Counted from the stretch's first letter, positions 36,101-48,646 are shown. The stretch is 64,000 nucleotides of DNA from Ceratodon purpureus (GCA_014871385.1 CM026425.1:17812637-17876636); one strand, 5' to 3'. Numbers and translations: made by a program. The notes: a model not told the origin generated them from the sequence alone.

Positions 36101-39100
36101 GTTGCATTGTTGTCGTCATTTTTGTCATCATGAGTGCCTCAAAAGTGCTCATATTCGTTGGGCCTTAAAGATACTCATATCCTGTATATTAAGCTTACCT
36201 GCCTGAGTTTGATTATCTGTCCTTTGTTATCCACTCTGCATGTATTGTTTACTGAATTTTTGGAAATGGAGTTTCAGAAATTGTCGTATCGAAATGGTTA
36301 TGGCTTTCTTGGAATTCGCTGGAGGTCTTTTCTTTTCTTTTTTGGTAAACATGTATTATAAGAAATTGGTACATCAGTGTGTCAGATCCTTCGCATTGAG
36401 GTCCGAAGTGAAGTGCCTTGGCGGATGTCTTTTCAACTCTATAATTTATGAAGAGTATTTGAACATTTATCCCCTACGAATGTGAGAACATTGTCTTTCT
36501 TCTATGACATACACAGTTTCAGTTGTGCGTATTGTGTAGGTGATACCCACAGCGGAGTTGGCAACTACAGCAGTTGAAGCTGTGGAGCGTTGGGCACCTT
36601 TTTCTCGGCATCCACACATAGTTGCAATTAGAGAGTCGTTCGTAAGTCGAGAAGTCGAGGATACTTCAGCTTTGTTCTTTGTGCATGACTATTATCCTGC
36701 TGCTTTCACCCTTCAAGCGCTTCATTTACAACAGGAGCAAGCAGGCGGTGTTGTACATTTAACGGTAGGTGAACTACCTTTTTAATACCTCCACCATTCT
36801 TATCCCACGCACAAGTGGAATATGGTTAGTAGGGGATGATGCTGGTTTACATTGAAACTTAATTGGAGATTCCCTGAGCTTGATGTTCTGTCGCTTAGTT
36901 TAAGAAGCTGTATATTAATAATGTGTATTAAGAATTCCCCCTTGTTTGCCTGCCTATCATCTCGTTGCTTTGTCTAACTACTGGTTCTGGACTTGGTTCC
37001 AGGCGAATGAGGAGCAGCTTTGGAGCTACATGGTGCAATTAGCAACCGTTCTTCGGGCTGTGCACGGTGCTGGCCTATACTTTCGTCCAGGGGGGTTACA
37101 TCCATCAAAAGTCTTAATGACTAGCAAAGGCCGAATACGCGTTTCCAGTGTTGGTATCCTTGACGTTCTCCATGGAGATCCAGCTGATGATCCTCGGGTA
37201 TTTCAAGTAAGCTTTGCTGATGCTCTTGCTGGTTCTCTCCATGCTGGAAAATTTGAGTAAACATTTAAGTTTCGGTGTACAACCTTGCAATGTAAAGGAG
37301 GAGATTTCTAGTCTCAAGTCGGTGTTTTAATAGAAAGCCAAAGCTGGTAACTTTATTTGTTAATTTTGAAGTCCATATGTTTTCATAGTTACATTGTAGT
37401 GTACGATTTTGACATTCTTTCTGGATGTACCTGCAGATCTAAAACACTTTTAAACTTGATTGATTTTTCTGCTTTTGGACATTGCAGAGAGAGGACTTGG
37501 CAGGTTGTGGACGTCTTATACTTGCTCTTGCATGTGGGTCTACCGCGAATGCGTCATTGGACTTTATGGGATCTCATTATTCCAGTGACCTAGTTCGAAT
37601 AACCCAGGCTTTGTTGGCCTCATCGCCAGAGAAGTCAGAAGGAGGAGGTATCAGCAGTATTCGACAACTATATAGTGTTTTAGCAGACCGCATGTTCAGT
37701 GAGGTATGAGCTTTTCAATGTATGCGTGTTCATCTGTTGATATTAAAGAGTAGAATATGACTTTGTAGTGGACCTAGGTGTACTAATCACCCAGTAATAT
37801 TCTAGACAATTGGTCTGCTGTTTTAAAACCGATTTATAATCCTTGAACGACCTTGACGAATCAACTGGGTCTAGTTAGAAAAGATATGGCTTTCTTGTGT
37901 ACTTGTTTGAATGAGATATTTCTTATAGAAGTACTGGCCGATGTCGAAATTAGACTGTTCATGTGGTCTCTCGATGTGTGCAGATTGAGAACGTTCATGT
38001 GCAGAATGATGAAATCATGAACGAGTTGAGCAAAGAGACAGAGAACGGGCGTCTCTTACGCATCCTTGTGAAATTGGGAATGATGAATGAGCGGCCTGAT
38101 ACTGACATGGATCCAGGGTGGTCAGAAACGGGTGACCGCTACTTGCTCAAGTTGTTCAGGGATTTCGTCTTTCATCAGGTATTGTTTGTCTTAACTGTTC
38201 CCTTATGGAAGTGAAATGACAGCTAAATGATGTGTTACGTTTGAATTGCAACTGTAGCCGAGTTACCGTGGGTTTTACTGAACTAAAAACTTATAGCAAT
38301 TCTACACCATAGAGAAATTTGTGAGAAATTCAGAAAAGTCGGTGAGCGTAGTGCGCTGGCTGTGCTAATCAAACATTTGTATCTGGTTACAGACATCCGA
38401 GGAAGGGACCCCAGTTATCGATTGGGGCCATGTAATCGAGTGTCTAAACAAGGTAAACGAACCATGTTGGAATCATTCATCCTCACGTCAGACCATGAAC
38501 AAGTCCAGTGTGATCCTACTTACAGATTTTCAAGTCTTCAAATTATTCCTCGTTGTAACTGAATTTTTTTATTAAGTTTTTGTTCCTTAAGAGAACAAAC
38601 TTCACCGTTATCGTGGGTTTATAAATCTGGCGTCCGGCATTTCCTGACATATCGATGTGCAGTTGGATGCTGGAGTTCCTGAGAAGTTAATTTTATTAAC
38701 TCGTGACGAGCGGTCAATGCTCATTGCCTCGTATGCTGACTTGAAGCGGTGTCTCGAAAGTGTGTACCAAGAACTTCTTGTGAGGGTATGCCTGCCTCTT
38801 ACCTCTGTTTCCTTCCTCATTGTGCACTTTTCTCAATTTGGTTTTGTTCCTTTTAAACTCATCGTTTCATGGCTTATTGCAACATGGAAAAGTGTTGAAT
38901 ACGGACAGGACTGGTAGGGTAAGTTGTGGAGGCTGCAATAGGTACATTACCCTGATACTTGGTTGCTCAAGTTAATATTGTCTCAGATGGCTGCTCAGGT
39001 GATTAGATCCAAAATCCTGTGGGATGTTGTTTAGGAAGTTGAGCCTTGGCAAAGCATGCTAACTCCCTGATTCTATTCGTGCATTGTAGGCATCAGGAGA

Positions 39101-39167
39101 CAAGGGAAGGCAAGCACTGCCGCAGAGCATGCTTATGCAATCACCAGGTCGCCTAAACCAAAGGTAG
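30174..39167 (+). CDS. PAN3: PAN3, regulatory subunit of the PAN2-PAN3 poly(A) nuclease
   Basis: PAN3 binds poly(A)-binding protein and recruits the PAN2 exonuclease to shorten mRNA tails in the cytoplasm. Nineteen coding exons join in phase to 1174 aa: 30174-30205, 30838-30941, 31399-31451, 31640-31695, 31868-31971, 32156-33035, 33702-33903, 34073-34168, 34325-34615, 34803-34922, 35206-35508, 35849-36040, 36540-36764, 37003-37197, 37488-37703, 37984-38178, 38393-38452, 38663-38785 and 39090-39167. Two CCCH fingers lie at C15/C24/C30/H34 and C53/C62/C69/H73. Residues about 117-745 are Ser/Ala/Gln-rich with PAM2-like AxxFxP motifs. A pseudokinase spans about 748-1005, with AIRRID in place of the VAIK lysine. 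The C-terminal domain has [29 protein letters not shown] and [11 protein letters not shown]. Animal PAN3 is shorter (about 890 aa). The least certain borders are the acceptors of exons 7 and 10. A poly(A)-signal-like AATAAA is at 39433. Confidence 0.93.
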
Positions 39168-42100
39168 CATGCAGCTTGAGTCGTACAGTTCATGGGGGTT
39201 CAAGACAAGCAGCAGTTACTTCGGTCAGTTCCTTCCCGGAGGACTGGTCTCCTTAGGAAATGATCTCTTGGCAAAGTCAGCTTAAGAGGTTAATTGTATG
39301 AATTTGCACTCAGAAAAGTTATTGTTTGAGTTGACTTTGCAGAATGTTTCATGGTTCAAGTTGTAAATTTTTTATTGTAATGTAATTGGTATTGAGTATT
39401 AAGTTCGTCCTTGTGTTTCACCTCGTCAGAACAATAAATAAATCTTAGATTTTCAAGACCTGGCCGATGTGTTTCTACTTTCGTGACTTGAGAAGCTGTG
39501 TTCGCGCTTTTGTATTCCTGTCTGCGATCCACACATCTGTATCACCTTGTTGCGGTTCCTCCACTACTTCCATCTCAACCAAGTCTTTCACATCTCAATC
39601 CCTATTTGCTGTGAACTGTACTCAATGATCAACTTGCTCCTTCAATCACCTCTCTCCACCGAACATGAATAACAAGTTCTAGAAAGCAATCAGCGAAAGC
39701 TCAGCTTCCTCCAACTGTGGAACACATCTTTAAAACCACTCTGTTTCGTAAAGGTCTACACAACCGTAAGTCTCCACCTAAGACGACTTAAACATAAAAA
39801 CAAATCAAAACATAAAATTGGTTCGTAATTTCCGACCCTAATGGTGTTCATTAAGGAGATGCTCTGTTTCAGGAGAATTTTGAAGGAGGAGGTTATGCAG
39901 TAGCATATGCCGGAAAGAAACAGGCAGTTGTGTCAGCACCACATTTTTTGGCGAACTGAAGTTATCGAATCACCAGCCTTTCTTTGGTAATTATGTATTA
40001 CCTTTCTTGTTGAGGAAATGGTTCTACCCAACTACATGGCCTTCTATTTCGAAACTTTCACAATCTGCATCCCCTACTATACTTTCCATGGAATAGTCTT
40101 CACCTCATTCGCAAACGAAGCATTTATTAAATTAATTTCACAATTTTCTCCTCATACAGGTTATGGATTTCGACTAAGGCAGACTTCGGAGTATTCTATG
40201 GAAAAACGATGGTTGTAAATCCTGCCATGGGAATTCCAGCTTCGTCTGCGTCAGAGGTGAGTGTGCTATTCGAAGCACAAATTGCAAAGAAGCTGGAGGG
40301 ATTGTGGACTGCAGTCTCAGCATCCAACTCACATGGTCAGGCACGGATCAGCGTCAACAGGTGCTGAATTCTTGGTATCAAATGAACAACCTTAACCAGT
40401 ATTCGTTATATGGCCTCTATAGCAACCTTAAGAGCACCTTAACTAGTCAGTTCAACTTCATAATACGTAGTTCAAAGTGGAGTAATTAGCATCTTCAACT
40501 GGAAGAGATATAAGTAAGTTCCCCAGGTTTTGAATTCTGCATGGCGTTCCTCAGATTACAGTTGTAGAATATTAGACTTGTGATCAAAATTCAGGAGGTA
40601 TTAAGTAATGTTGAAGGCACATTTCTGATATCCTTCCTAATGTGGATAGTGATGAAGGACACAGTTGTTCAAAGGATTCCACTAAACCAAGTCCATAGAA
40701 TCTAGTTGACCGCAATCCCACTCTTGTTTAGAAATGTATCTGCCATTGTGAATGAGTGGATCATTTGTAAACCAGAACTGTGTACGTCTCGAACCTTAAA
40801 CTTAGTGTCTCAGGAATGCCATATTAGACTCCTCGACCGAGGCATTCAACAAAATACATACCTTCCGTGAACCAGACCTATTTGTACGATGGACCAGACC
40901 TCTTCATCTTGACTTACACCTTGAACCCTCATATGCAAGCACGGGTGGAAGCTCTTCACATCCCCGCGCCGGCTGGCTTGCTCACCAGGAGCACCTCCGT
41001 GCCGCCCTCGTACGCCACTCCACACAGCGCTGCCCATGCATGACCATGATCTTCCTGAACCTCAACCCCAATTGTGCCTGCTGCCGATCGAAGCATGCAG
41101 GGCCTTGAGATCGATGTCCTTGAAGTATTACCTGTACTCCTCCGCCCCAGGAGACTCGAAGATCGCACACCATGGTGTTCTGGACATCCCCGGCCCCGGC
41201 ATCAACAAATGCATCCGCACAGTCACGCAGCCTCCCACCGAAATTCGAATCCTTCCAAGTTCCAGCAAAACTCTGCAATCAGTGAAGCGAGCACACTCCG
41301 TACTACTGACTGAAGCCGCAGAAGGGAATTCCCAGCTTTATATGGTTCCCAGTAATCTATCACATTTTCATTGATGCCCTGGAGCCAGAAGCTCCAGCTC
41401 AGTACAATTGTATTGAGAATTGGCACAAATCGTGGTGCCTTTCGAACTTGGTTTTCAGTAATCACTCGAGTAGATTTGAAGGTACTTATATATATTTTGT
41501 TGAATCATCAATGTAACTTGATCATGATATATTGAATTGAGAAAGTACTCAATGTGATTTGAGCTTTATACAGTGGTGACTACTTGAGTCATGCTAGTGT
41601 CTATGTGCGAGTGGTGGAGAGATCGTGAGGAGTCCAGTTCACAATGGATGGACAGAGTATGTACTACAACGCCACAAGTTGACGCGTCATGGAACCACAG
41701 CACCATGCAGGTTTTTGTAACTCATAATGCTGCCATCACTCATCATCAGCAGACGTGACTAACTAATTTAGTCCAAGTTAATTGCTCATGATCATGTGAG
41801 CCATCATTCACGGTTTACAGTGAGATTGGCGGCGGACGGCTACACTGACATTATTACTAGACTAACTGATTGACACCTCCGCCTGGACACCTCAGGACTG
41901 TGCTACGAGGACTCCATGATAAGAACTCTCTTTAAGAATTAGTGGGCAATTCCTGCGAGCTCTATGATTTCAAGTTCAAGTTGCGACTTTTTCTTGCATC
42001 TGAATAGGTAATGGTGCTGTACTAAGTAGTATTTAATGACTATGTATCATGAAATGGCAGCTGAAACGCCAGTAATTTAGTATTCGTGGGAAGATCATAT

Positions 42101-42247
42101 GGTGTGGTGTCCAAGGGATGGTGTACTTGAATTGTGTGTAGGTTGCGTGCCTTAGGAGTCGGACCGGCGAGGCTAAACACAACCTTATGTTGCATCTGTT
42201 TATTTACTTGTACACGGCTCTGGAAGTGAGGCTGCGTAATCAGCACA
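39168..42247. other. Intergenic region between PAN3 and the F-box gene
   Basis: PAN3 3' untranslated sequence runs to about 39450. Beyond it are only short frames. One on the plus strand (41036-41374) and one on the minus strand (41278-40982) overlap a GC-richer patch at about 40960-41300, but neither resembles a family and no splice chain was found. A dispersed repeat copy is at 40552-40740. Confidence 0.35.
40552..40740 (+). repeat. Dispersed repeat, copy A
   Basis: About 190 bp, matched by copy B at 44161-44366 in the same orientation. Shared blocks are GATCAAAATTCAGGAG, ATGTTGAAGGCACAT, ACACAGTTGTT and ACTAAACCAAGTCCATA. Identity is roughly 85% by eye, and copy A lacks about 15 bp present in copy B. 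No terminal repeats or coding content, so its class is unknown. Confidence 0.8.
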
Positions 42248-43567
42248 ATGGCAAGCAGATTCTCAGACTCGTCGTTATATTGTGTCGCTGAGTTGGTGCG
42301 GTGGCACTTACCAGCACGCTCTCTGGTTCGATTCAAACTTGTCAACAAGGAGTGGGAAACATGGATCTCACAAAACCTTCGAGAACTTGCAAAAGTGCGG
42401 AAGCAGACTCCTTCGGATTGGTACTTTCCGATTACGGCCATGAGCTATGGAGAAGGACGTGCCGGTGCAGAGGCGAAGCCATTGGCCGCCATTCACCATC
42501 CATCGGACGAGGAGCACAAGCTTCCTGACTTGGACTACTTGCCGAACTGGCGAGGTGGTCGGTCAAATCCTTACAGCATTAAGGCTGTCTCTGGTGGATT
42601 GTTTCTTTCCTACTACAATTCATCTGGGTTGAGCACCTCTGATTTTTATGTGGTTAACCCATTGACAAGAAAATGGAGAAAGTTGTCCCGCGGAAACTGC
42701 TGTCACGAGCTGGGATGGGATTTTCTTCACGCACAGATGGTGGTGGACGAGAATGAGGGGGCGTACACCGTCATTGTACTCACGGACAATTGTGTCAATG
42801 TGTACAGTTCTCACTTCAAACACTGGGTATGCAACCCAGTCCGTTACTCAACAGGTATTCATGATCCCTTCCTTCATGATCCCTTCCTTCCACTCTGCGC
42901 GAGATCTCGCTTTCCAGCAAGTGCATGTGTCGATGGATATGTCTATGTGTGCAGTCGAATATTAAAGGAGAGGCCCAGATCCGTGGTTGAGATCCAGATG
43001 TTTCCCATGCAGCCTGTGGCAGGGCAGCACCCAACACGAAGTCCTACGATTGTTGCTCTGGGCAACTTCAGGGCATTTGACATTTACTTGGGACGTGTAT
43101 ATCTGAATCTTGCTTCACCCAAACTAGTGGAATGTATGGGTGGTATATACATTGTTGTCTGTAATTGCGAGATTGTTGAAACATCCCAAAACACCGTTCC
43201 TGGTGTTCTTGCTGTTGGTGTTCTTGCTGTTGTAATGAGGAGGGTAATTCACATCTTCAAGTTCCAGGAGGGAAGCAAGATTTGCCCTCTACATGTTCAT
43301 TACGTCAGCGAGAGGAAGCTCCTAATTGGAAGCAGAATTTTCTCTGTCGTTTGGAATAGACGTGATAAGTTCAGTTGCACGGCTAAATCCAGCGTCATCT
43401 GGGTGGCATGGGACAATCATTTGCTGCAGTATGATGTCGTCTCCAGCGTTTGGAAGGATGGTTACCACTCCACTGATTTATTTTCCAGTGAGGATCACAA
43501 ACTCCTGAATCAGGACTACGACTTGTTACCTTCGGCGTACACTCCCAGTTTTGACCTGAGTCCTTAG
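42248..43567 (+). CDS. F-box protein, intronless
   Basis: A single 439-codon frame from ATG 42248 to TAG 43565-43567. Residues about 9-40 (SLYCVAELVRWHLPARSLVR followed by FKLVNKEWETWI) fit the F-box: hydrophobic positions, the central LP.RSL and the terminal W. F-box proteins tether substrates to SCF ubiquitin ligases through SKP1. The remainder resembles an F-box-associated beta-rich region, with NPLTRKWRKL near residue 136 and many short hydrophobic strands, but I cannot assign kelch or another named repeat. Two internal micro-duplications are present: HDPFL twice (about 42866-42895) and VLAV twice (about 43203-43232). The target is unknown. The gene lies between two direct copies of a dispersed repeat. 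Confidence 0.78.
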   Translation: MASRFSDSSLYCVAELVRWHLPARSLVRFKLVNKEWETWISQNLRELAKVRKQTPSDWYFPITAMSYGEGRAGAEAKPLAAIHHPSDEEHKLPDLDYLPNWRGGRSNPYSIKAVSGGLFLSYYNSSGLSTSDFYVVNPLTRKWRKLSRGNCCHELGWDFLHAQMVVDENEGAYTVIVLTDNCVNVYSSHFKHWVCNPVRYSTGIHDPFLHDPFLPLCARSRFPASACVDGYVYVCSRILKERPRSVVEIQMFPMQPVAGQHPTRSPTIVALGNFRAFDIYLGRVYLNLASPKLVECMGGIYIVVCNCEIVETSQNTVPGVLAVGVLAVVMRRVIHIFKFQEGSKICPLHVHYVSERKLLIGSRIFSVVWNRRDKFSCTAKSSVIWVAWDNHLLQYDVVSSVWKDGYHSTDLFSSEDHKLLNQDYDLLPSAYTPSFDLSP

Positions 43568-44786
43568 GCCCTAAACCTCGATCTCTTGCATAACAGAGCT
43601 AGGTTCATTTTGCGGTTTCCTTGACCTAGTTAATTACAGATGAACTTTAAAATCTTAGATGCTGTGAGAGCAACTTGTCTTCTACTCACTGACGAACTGC
43701 TTCAAGTCAATCTTGATCTACCCATCATGTTTGCCTTTGTGTTTACGGGAATTCAATTTTCAATCTGTCGACCATCATACCATCTGCCGAAATTTCAGAA
43801 TATTTCCTGTGTTGAAGTTCAGAATTGTTGATCACTGAAGCTGAATCTGGTGGAGCTGAGGCTAGAGCTGAAGGTAATGCATTCCATGTTTTGGTGTGGA
43901 TGTTGCAAACACCTTTCAGATATTTGAACTTCTTTCATTCAAGGTGATTGCAGAAGATGAGAGCTTCAACTTCCAATTGTGCTAACTTTCAAACCCTACT
44001 TTCAATTGTACATTCTTGGGTAATTTTACAACCAGAATAAGAGTGGATGACCTCCATTTTATGAGCACTTTTTCTGTATATATATGAAATTTCATACCAT
44101 ATCCATTTTTATCAAAAATTATTCGTTTAAATTTGAAATGGAATCCTCTCCTCACTAGTTCTAGATTATAGTTGTAGAATTCTAGACTTGTGTGATCAAA
44201 ATTCAGGAGATATTGAGCAATGTTGAAGGCACATTGTCTGATATTCTTCCTCCATCATGTTAATCCTAATGTGAATAGTGATGAAGAACACAGTTGTTTA
44301 GAGCATTCTACTAAACCAAGTCCATAAAATCTGGTTGACCGCAATCTCACTCTCGTTTAGAAATGCATTGCAATCAAATATTTTCAACTAGAATTGTTCA
44401 ACAACTAAGCAGCTTGTCAAAGCTTTTACATAAATACAGAGTACAATCAAAAAAATTCAAAAGAAACAGGACCACCGTGAAGATAAAAACAAAATCTAGA
44501 AAAGAAACTGAAAAAGGATATGAACAGAATGCGAAAAAGCTGTAAAACGTGGAAAAAGGAAGGAGGTGTGAAGAGGGCAGAGAAGCCTCATCTTGCACAA
44601 GCTCATCTGCATTTGCACATGCACTTGCATTTGTCCATCTGGGTTCCGGGACAGAGCCGGATTCTCGCAGCTATGGTATGGTAGTGCCTCAACTGGGTCA
44701 CAACAAACAGACATCCCCGGAGCTGTTTCGGAGAGAGAGGGAGAGGAATCTGCAATTTTTGGGTGAGGTTTTGGGCAGGTGGGGCG
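43568..44786. other. Intergenic region between the F-box gene and SufD
   Basis: It contains F-box 3' sequence, a dispersed repeat (copy B) and, from about 44550, the likely promoter and leader of SufD. That part is purine-rich around 44550-44590 and 44715-44760. No other gene is seen. Confidence 0.45.
44161..44366 (+). repeat. Dispersed repeat, copy B
   Basis: Direct-orientation partner of copy A (40552-40740). It carries an extra CCATCATGTTAATCC-like segment near 44252. The two copies lie on either side of the F-box gene, 3.6 kb apart. Confidence 0.8.
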
Positions 44787-47382
44787 ATGGCGATGGCGGT
44801 TGCAGCGGTGGGCGCGGCCGTTGCAATGGCGGGCACGCTCAGGCAGAGCGCAGTGGCGCCATTGCGAGTCAAGGCCGTCGTGCCTGCGGTGCGCTTCCGA
44901 GGCGCAGTTAAGGTATGGATGGGTTCTGGTCGCTGTTTGTGAGGATAAGATGTTTGGAAGTCGAATTTGAGGAATTTCGCGTGTTGGGATTGTGCTGAGG
45001 ATGTGATTGTGGTGATGGTGGAGGGGTTTGGTGTTCCTGTTTTGGGTTAGGAAGGGTTTGGGTTAGGTTTCTGGGGTTATGGTGAAGAGTATGGGGTTGA
45101 ATTGGGGTGGGGCAGCTGGGGGTGGGCACCAGGGCGTCGGTTGCGGGAGCAGTGAAGGCAGAGGAGTCGGGGTCGGGGTCCGGGTCGCTCAGAGACCAGG
45201 CGGAGGCGTCGTTCTCGTTGTCGAAGGACGTCGCAGGGCCTGACTTCTTCATTCTGGACCTCGCAGAGAAGCTGGAGAATTCTGTGGAGGCTGAGCAGCA
45301 GGGAGAGACGCTGGGCTCCCGGGCCTTGGCAAACCTTAGGGATCGCTCGGCGGAGAAGGCGCTGAATTCCCGCTGGCCTACCAGCAAGGACGAAGCCTAC
45401 AGGTTTACTGATGTGAGGTTTTTGAAGAATCTCGATATCTCCCCAACCCCTACCCACTCGGTCGCTACGCCAGACTTCGCATCAGGTAATGTTTGTGCTC
45501 TGGTTGGATGGAACGACGTGGTTTACTTCCCATAATCTAGCATTTAGTCAAGCCTTGGCGACCTCTCTAACGCAATTAAAAATCATTAGGGTTTTTGTGG
45601 TTTATGGAGGATTGAGGTTTCACTAGTTATCAGAACGGTGTTAGATTCGGTAACTGAGAGGTATGTATAAATATCGGAGCTTGTTGTACTGAATTTGGCG
45701 TTTGGGTGGTACAAGTTGGTATTGAAGAGTGCGTATATGTTATTGAAGAATGTGGTATTTCTATTTTGCAAGTTTTATATGTATCTGGTTGCTGCTTGGT
45801 CGTCAAACAATTGCTAATGGTGTTGCCCATCTTCTTACAATAGATGCGCAGTTTTGACGATTGCAGCTGTTGAAATGTTACAGCTCCTGAGGTTGCTTTT
45901 GTTTGTTGCATTGGTGGCAGGCCTTGGTCTTGATGAAACGGAGACATTTCGTCTCGTGTTCGTGGACGGTGTTATCTCAGAGTCCCTCTCGAAGGTAGAT
46001 GGTTTAGCCGACGGGGCATACGTGGGAAGTATATGCAAAATATCCGCTGAAAATGCAGGAAGCTCCTTGTCACAGGCACTCGAGCACCTTGGTAAACCTG
46101 CAGCTGGAACCCAAGACGATCTGTTTACATTTTTGAATGGGTTAGGAGTGCAGGATGCGGGGGTTATTTTTGCCCCCGAAGGTGTCCACATAGCAAAACC
46201 GATTCATGTGGTATACTACTCTACCGGAAGGGGAGGGTCAAAACACGGTGAAGAAGGAGGCACTGCCATCTCGTTGGCAAGTCCTCGTTTGCTGGTCGTT
46301 GCAGAAACTGGCGCTAGGGTGGAGATCATTGAGCAATTTGTTGGAGCACCCGATCAGACATACTGGACAAACACAGTTTGTGAAATCCACATTGCGGACG
46401 GAGCAGAAGTATCCCATAGCTGCTCTCAGGAGCAAGATCGAGGCTCTGTACACATCAAACAGACCCAAGTTTCCCAGGTTAGTCGAATAATTCATGATTC
46501 TATGACTTGGGCATCCGCTTTGTAATCGGTTTGACACAATACGAGCTACCCTAAGTGGTCTATTGTTTTGAGTTTAAGATTTTATCTTCTTCAACCATGT
46601 TCACCGATAGAGAAACTGCCATAATCCTGTTTTGCAATCTGAAAACCGGTTCCTTTTGGGGACACTTGTTTCAGGGAGAGAAAAGCACGTACAAGCTGGT
46701 GGAGGCTGAAATTGGTGGACGGTTAAGCAGGCACAATCTTCAAGTAATTCAGTTGGGCCCTGAGACGCAGACCGAATTTTCTACTTTCTCATTGTCGAGC
46801 CAGCGGCAGGTACAAGATCTGCACAGCAGGCTGGTCCTCAATCATCCACGAGGGATAAGCCGCCAGCTTCACAAGTGTATTGTGACTCATAGGTCAGGCC
46901 AGGCAGTCTTCGATGGTAACGTCAAAGTGAACAGGTAATTCTCGAAACCATCCTTCCCACTTACTTGAAAACTACATATCCATACTTGATTTTGCCTCTT
47001 TGGATGCCAAGTACCTTACTTAAAAACTCTTGCGTTCTATTCCAGGTATGCACAGCAGACAGATGCAGGACAGTTGAGTCGAAGTTTATTGCTGGCACAA
47101 GGAGCAACTGTGAACGTGAAGCCCAACCTGCAAATCATTGCTGATGATGTGAAGTGCACACACGGAGCTGCAATCTCAGATTTGGAAGAGGATCAACTGT
47201 TTTATTTTCAGGCACGAGGGATTGATGCCCTGACTGCACGAAGTGCTCTAGTCTTCTCATTTGCAGCAGATGTGTTACAATCACTCGGCAATGATAGCTT
47301 ACAGAAGAGACTAGAAGGTCTTGTAAAATCATCTTTGGCATCGGATGGAGTTGTGAACCCCAATGTGCCTGTAGGATTGTAA
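44787..47382 (+). CDS. SUFD: SufD, plastid Fe-S cluster assembly scaffold subunit
   Basis: Five exons, 44787-44912, 45116-45485, 45921-46477, 46675-46934 and 47046-47382, all in phase, give 549 aa. SufD forms the SufBC2D scaffold that assembles Fe-S clusters in plastids. Exon 1 (42 residues, MAMAVAAVGAAVAMAG then basic) looks like a chloroplast transit peptide. The mature part shows family blocks: WPTSKDEAYRFTDVRFLK, YWTNTVCEIHIADGAEV, LSRHNLQVIQLGPETQTE, HPRGISRQLHKC, SGQAVFDGNVKVNRYAQQTD and DDVKCTHGAAISDLEEDQL near residue 477, which holds the conserved Cys/His pair region, then LFYFQARGID. The plant homologue in Arabidopsis is about 475 aa, so this one is longer, mainly in the low-complexity N-terminal linker. 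Exon 3 could instead start at 45867, which is also in frame. I prefer 45921 for its pyrimidine tract. Confidence 0.93.
44925..45112 (+). promoter_or_regulatory. G/T-rich sense-strand tract in SufD intron 1
   Basis: Intron 1 is almost wholly G/T on the sense strand (GGTGATGGTGGAGGGG, GGGTTTGGGTTAGG). It starts within 15 bp of exon 1. A telobox-like TTAGGGTTT also occurs in intron 2 at 45586. Confidence 0.45.
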
Positions 47383-47815
47383 GAAACAGCCAATTTTGTA
47401 ATATTATGTTCTTTGAGTCATGTGGTAGTGCACTCTGGTGTGGTCAATTTGGAATGCTGTTACTGCAGTTCTACTGAACTTGGTTTTTCCATACTGTAGT
47501 TCTTTCACCAACTAGCTCACAAAAGCAATCCAAAATTGAAGAAGATAAGCAAAACCTAGATGGGCTAAGTAATACACTCTGGTTTTATTTTTAATAATGT
47601 TTTACTTTTGGGGATGAGAGATCTATATAATGATGGCACAGGTTTATTCAGATTTTATATTCTTTGATCAATATAATTTTTCAATATATTCTTTATAAAA
47701 TAATCAATCGATATTTGATTATTTGATTTTGTATTCATTACTGATCTTGAAGTTTTCAACTTTTCTTGAGATTTTTTAAATATTGACAACAATTATTTAT
47801 AAAATATCTATTACC
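47383..47815 (+). other. SufD 3' region and PLATZ upstream region
   Basis: The AT-rich segment from about 47660 to the PLATZ start codon has an inverted, diverged copy at 59215-59340. It is therefore part of a duplicated unit that includes the PLATZ 5' flank. No coding content. Confidence 0.5.
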
Positions 47816-48646
47816 ATGAAGAATATTAGAGGTTGTCCTCCCTGGTTGTCATCGGGTTCTTTGTTTAAAATATGTAATTACTTCCCACAATGCGAGACGC
47901 ACAAAAAATTCATTGGTACAACATCATTACAAAACTTTTTTTGTATTGATTGTTGTTTACAAATTTGCAAACACTGTAAAGGAAATGATCATAAAAATTG
48001 CACCAAGATAATTCAACTTCGAAAAGCAACACCTACTTTTGATCCAAAGGCCCCAGATGTGAAAATACCGAACTTGAGTATTGAGAAGCGTAATCTTCAA
48101 ATGGATGGAAAATTCCCAATTTCATTGGAAAGTGTACAAGAGTATAAATTCAATGGTCTACCAATATATTACATCTTTAATCGGGAAAATCTATCACCTC
48201 ATAAAAATTCAACTTCTTGTGAAGTGTGTGGTCATTCAATTTCAAATTCAAAGAAGTTTTGTTCACTTCAATGCATATTCTATGGCCCAGGAGATGAACC
48301 AAACAAATTTGAAGCAATTCCTAATGGCATAAATGAAGGAACGAATTTATTGCCATCTATAGAATCTTCAAGTAAAAACGACTTTGAAGCTAGTACAAGC
48401 TCTGAAATCAGTTCCATAGAAAATCCTATTGATGAAAATTGGAAGATGAAAAAACAACGTTCTTTAACTGATTCATCTTCTAAAAAAAGAAAATCTTCAT
48501 TAAAGTTTGATGATGGTATTAATGTAGTATGTACAGATGAAGAAACAAGTAAAAAAATACATGAAGAAACAAGGGTCAAGGAGCACAGGTTACATCAACG
48601 AAAACAAATCAAGCCTACAAGATTAGATTATCCCGAGTTTCGATGA
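47816..48646 (+). CDS. PLATZ-type zinc-finger protein, intronless
   Basis: An uninterrupted frame of 276 codons from ATG 47816. PLATZ proteins are plant-specific zinc-dependent DNA-binding transcription factors that favour A/T-rich sites. The N-terminus GCPPWLSSG matches the family's PPWL start. The first zinc site follows, with C-x2-H (CETH), then CIDCCLQICKHC and NDHKNC. A second site near residues 141-158 reads CEVCGHSISNSKKFCSLQC, with the C-x2-C / C-x3-C spacing of the family. The C-terminus is Ser/Lys-rich with KKRKSSLKF, a possible nuclear signal. Family genes usually have several introns, so this copy may descend from a retroposed transcript (inference). The gene is more AT-rich than its neighbours. 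A broken inverted copy of its 5' end is at 58945-59340. Confidence 0.88.
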   Translation: MKNIRGCPPWLSSGSLFKICNYFPQCETHKKFIGTTSLQNFFCIDCCLQICKHCKGNDHKNCTKIIQLRKATPTFDPKAPDVKIPNLSIEKRNLQMDGKFPISLESVQEYKFNGLPIYYIFNRENLSPHKNSTSCEVCGHSISNSKKFCSLQCIFYGPGDEPNKFEAIPNGINEGTNLLPSIESSSKNDFEASTSSEISSIENPIDENWKMKKQRSLTDSSSKKRKSSLKFDDGINVVCTDEETSKKIHEETRVKEHRLHQRKQIKPTRLDYPEFR

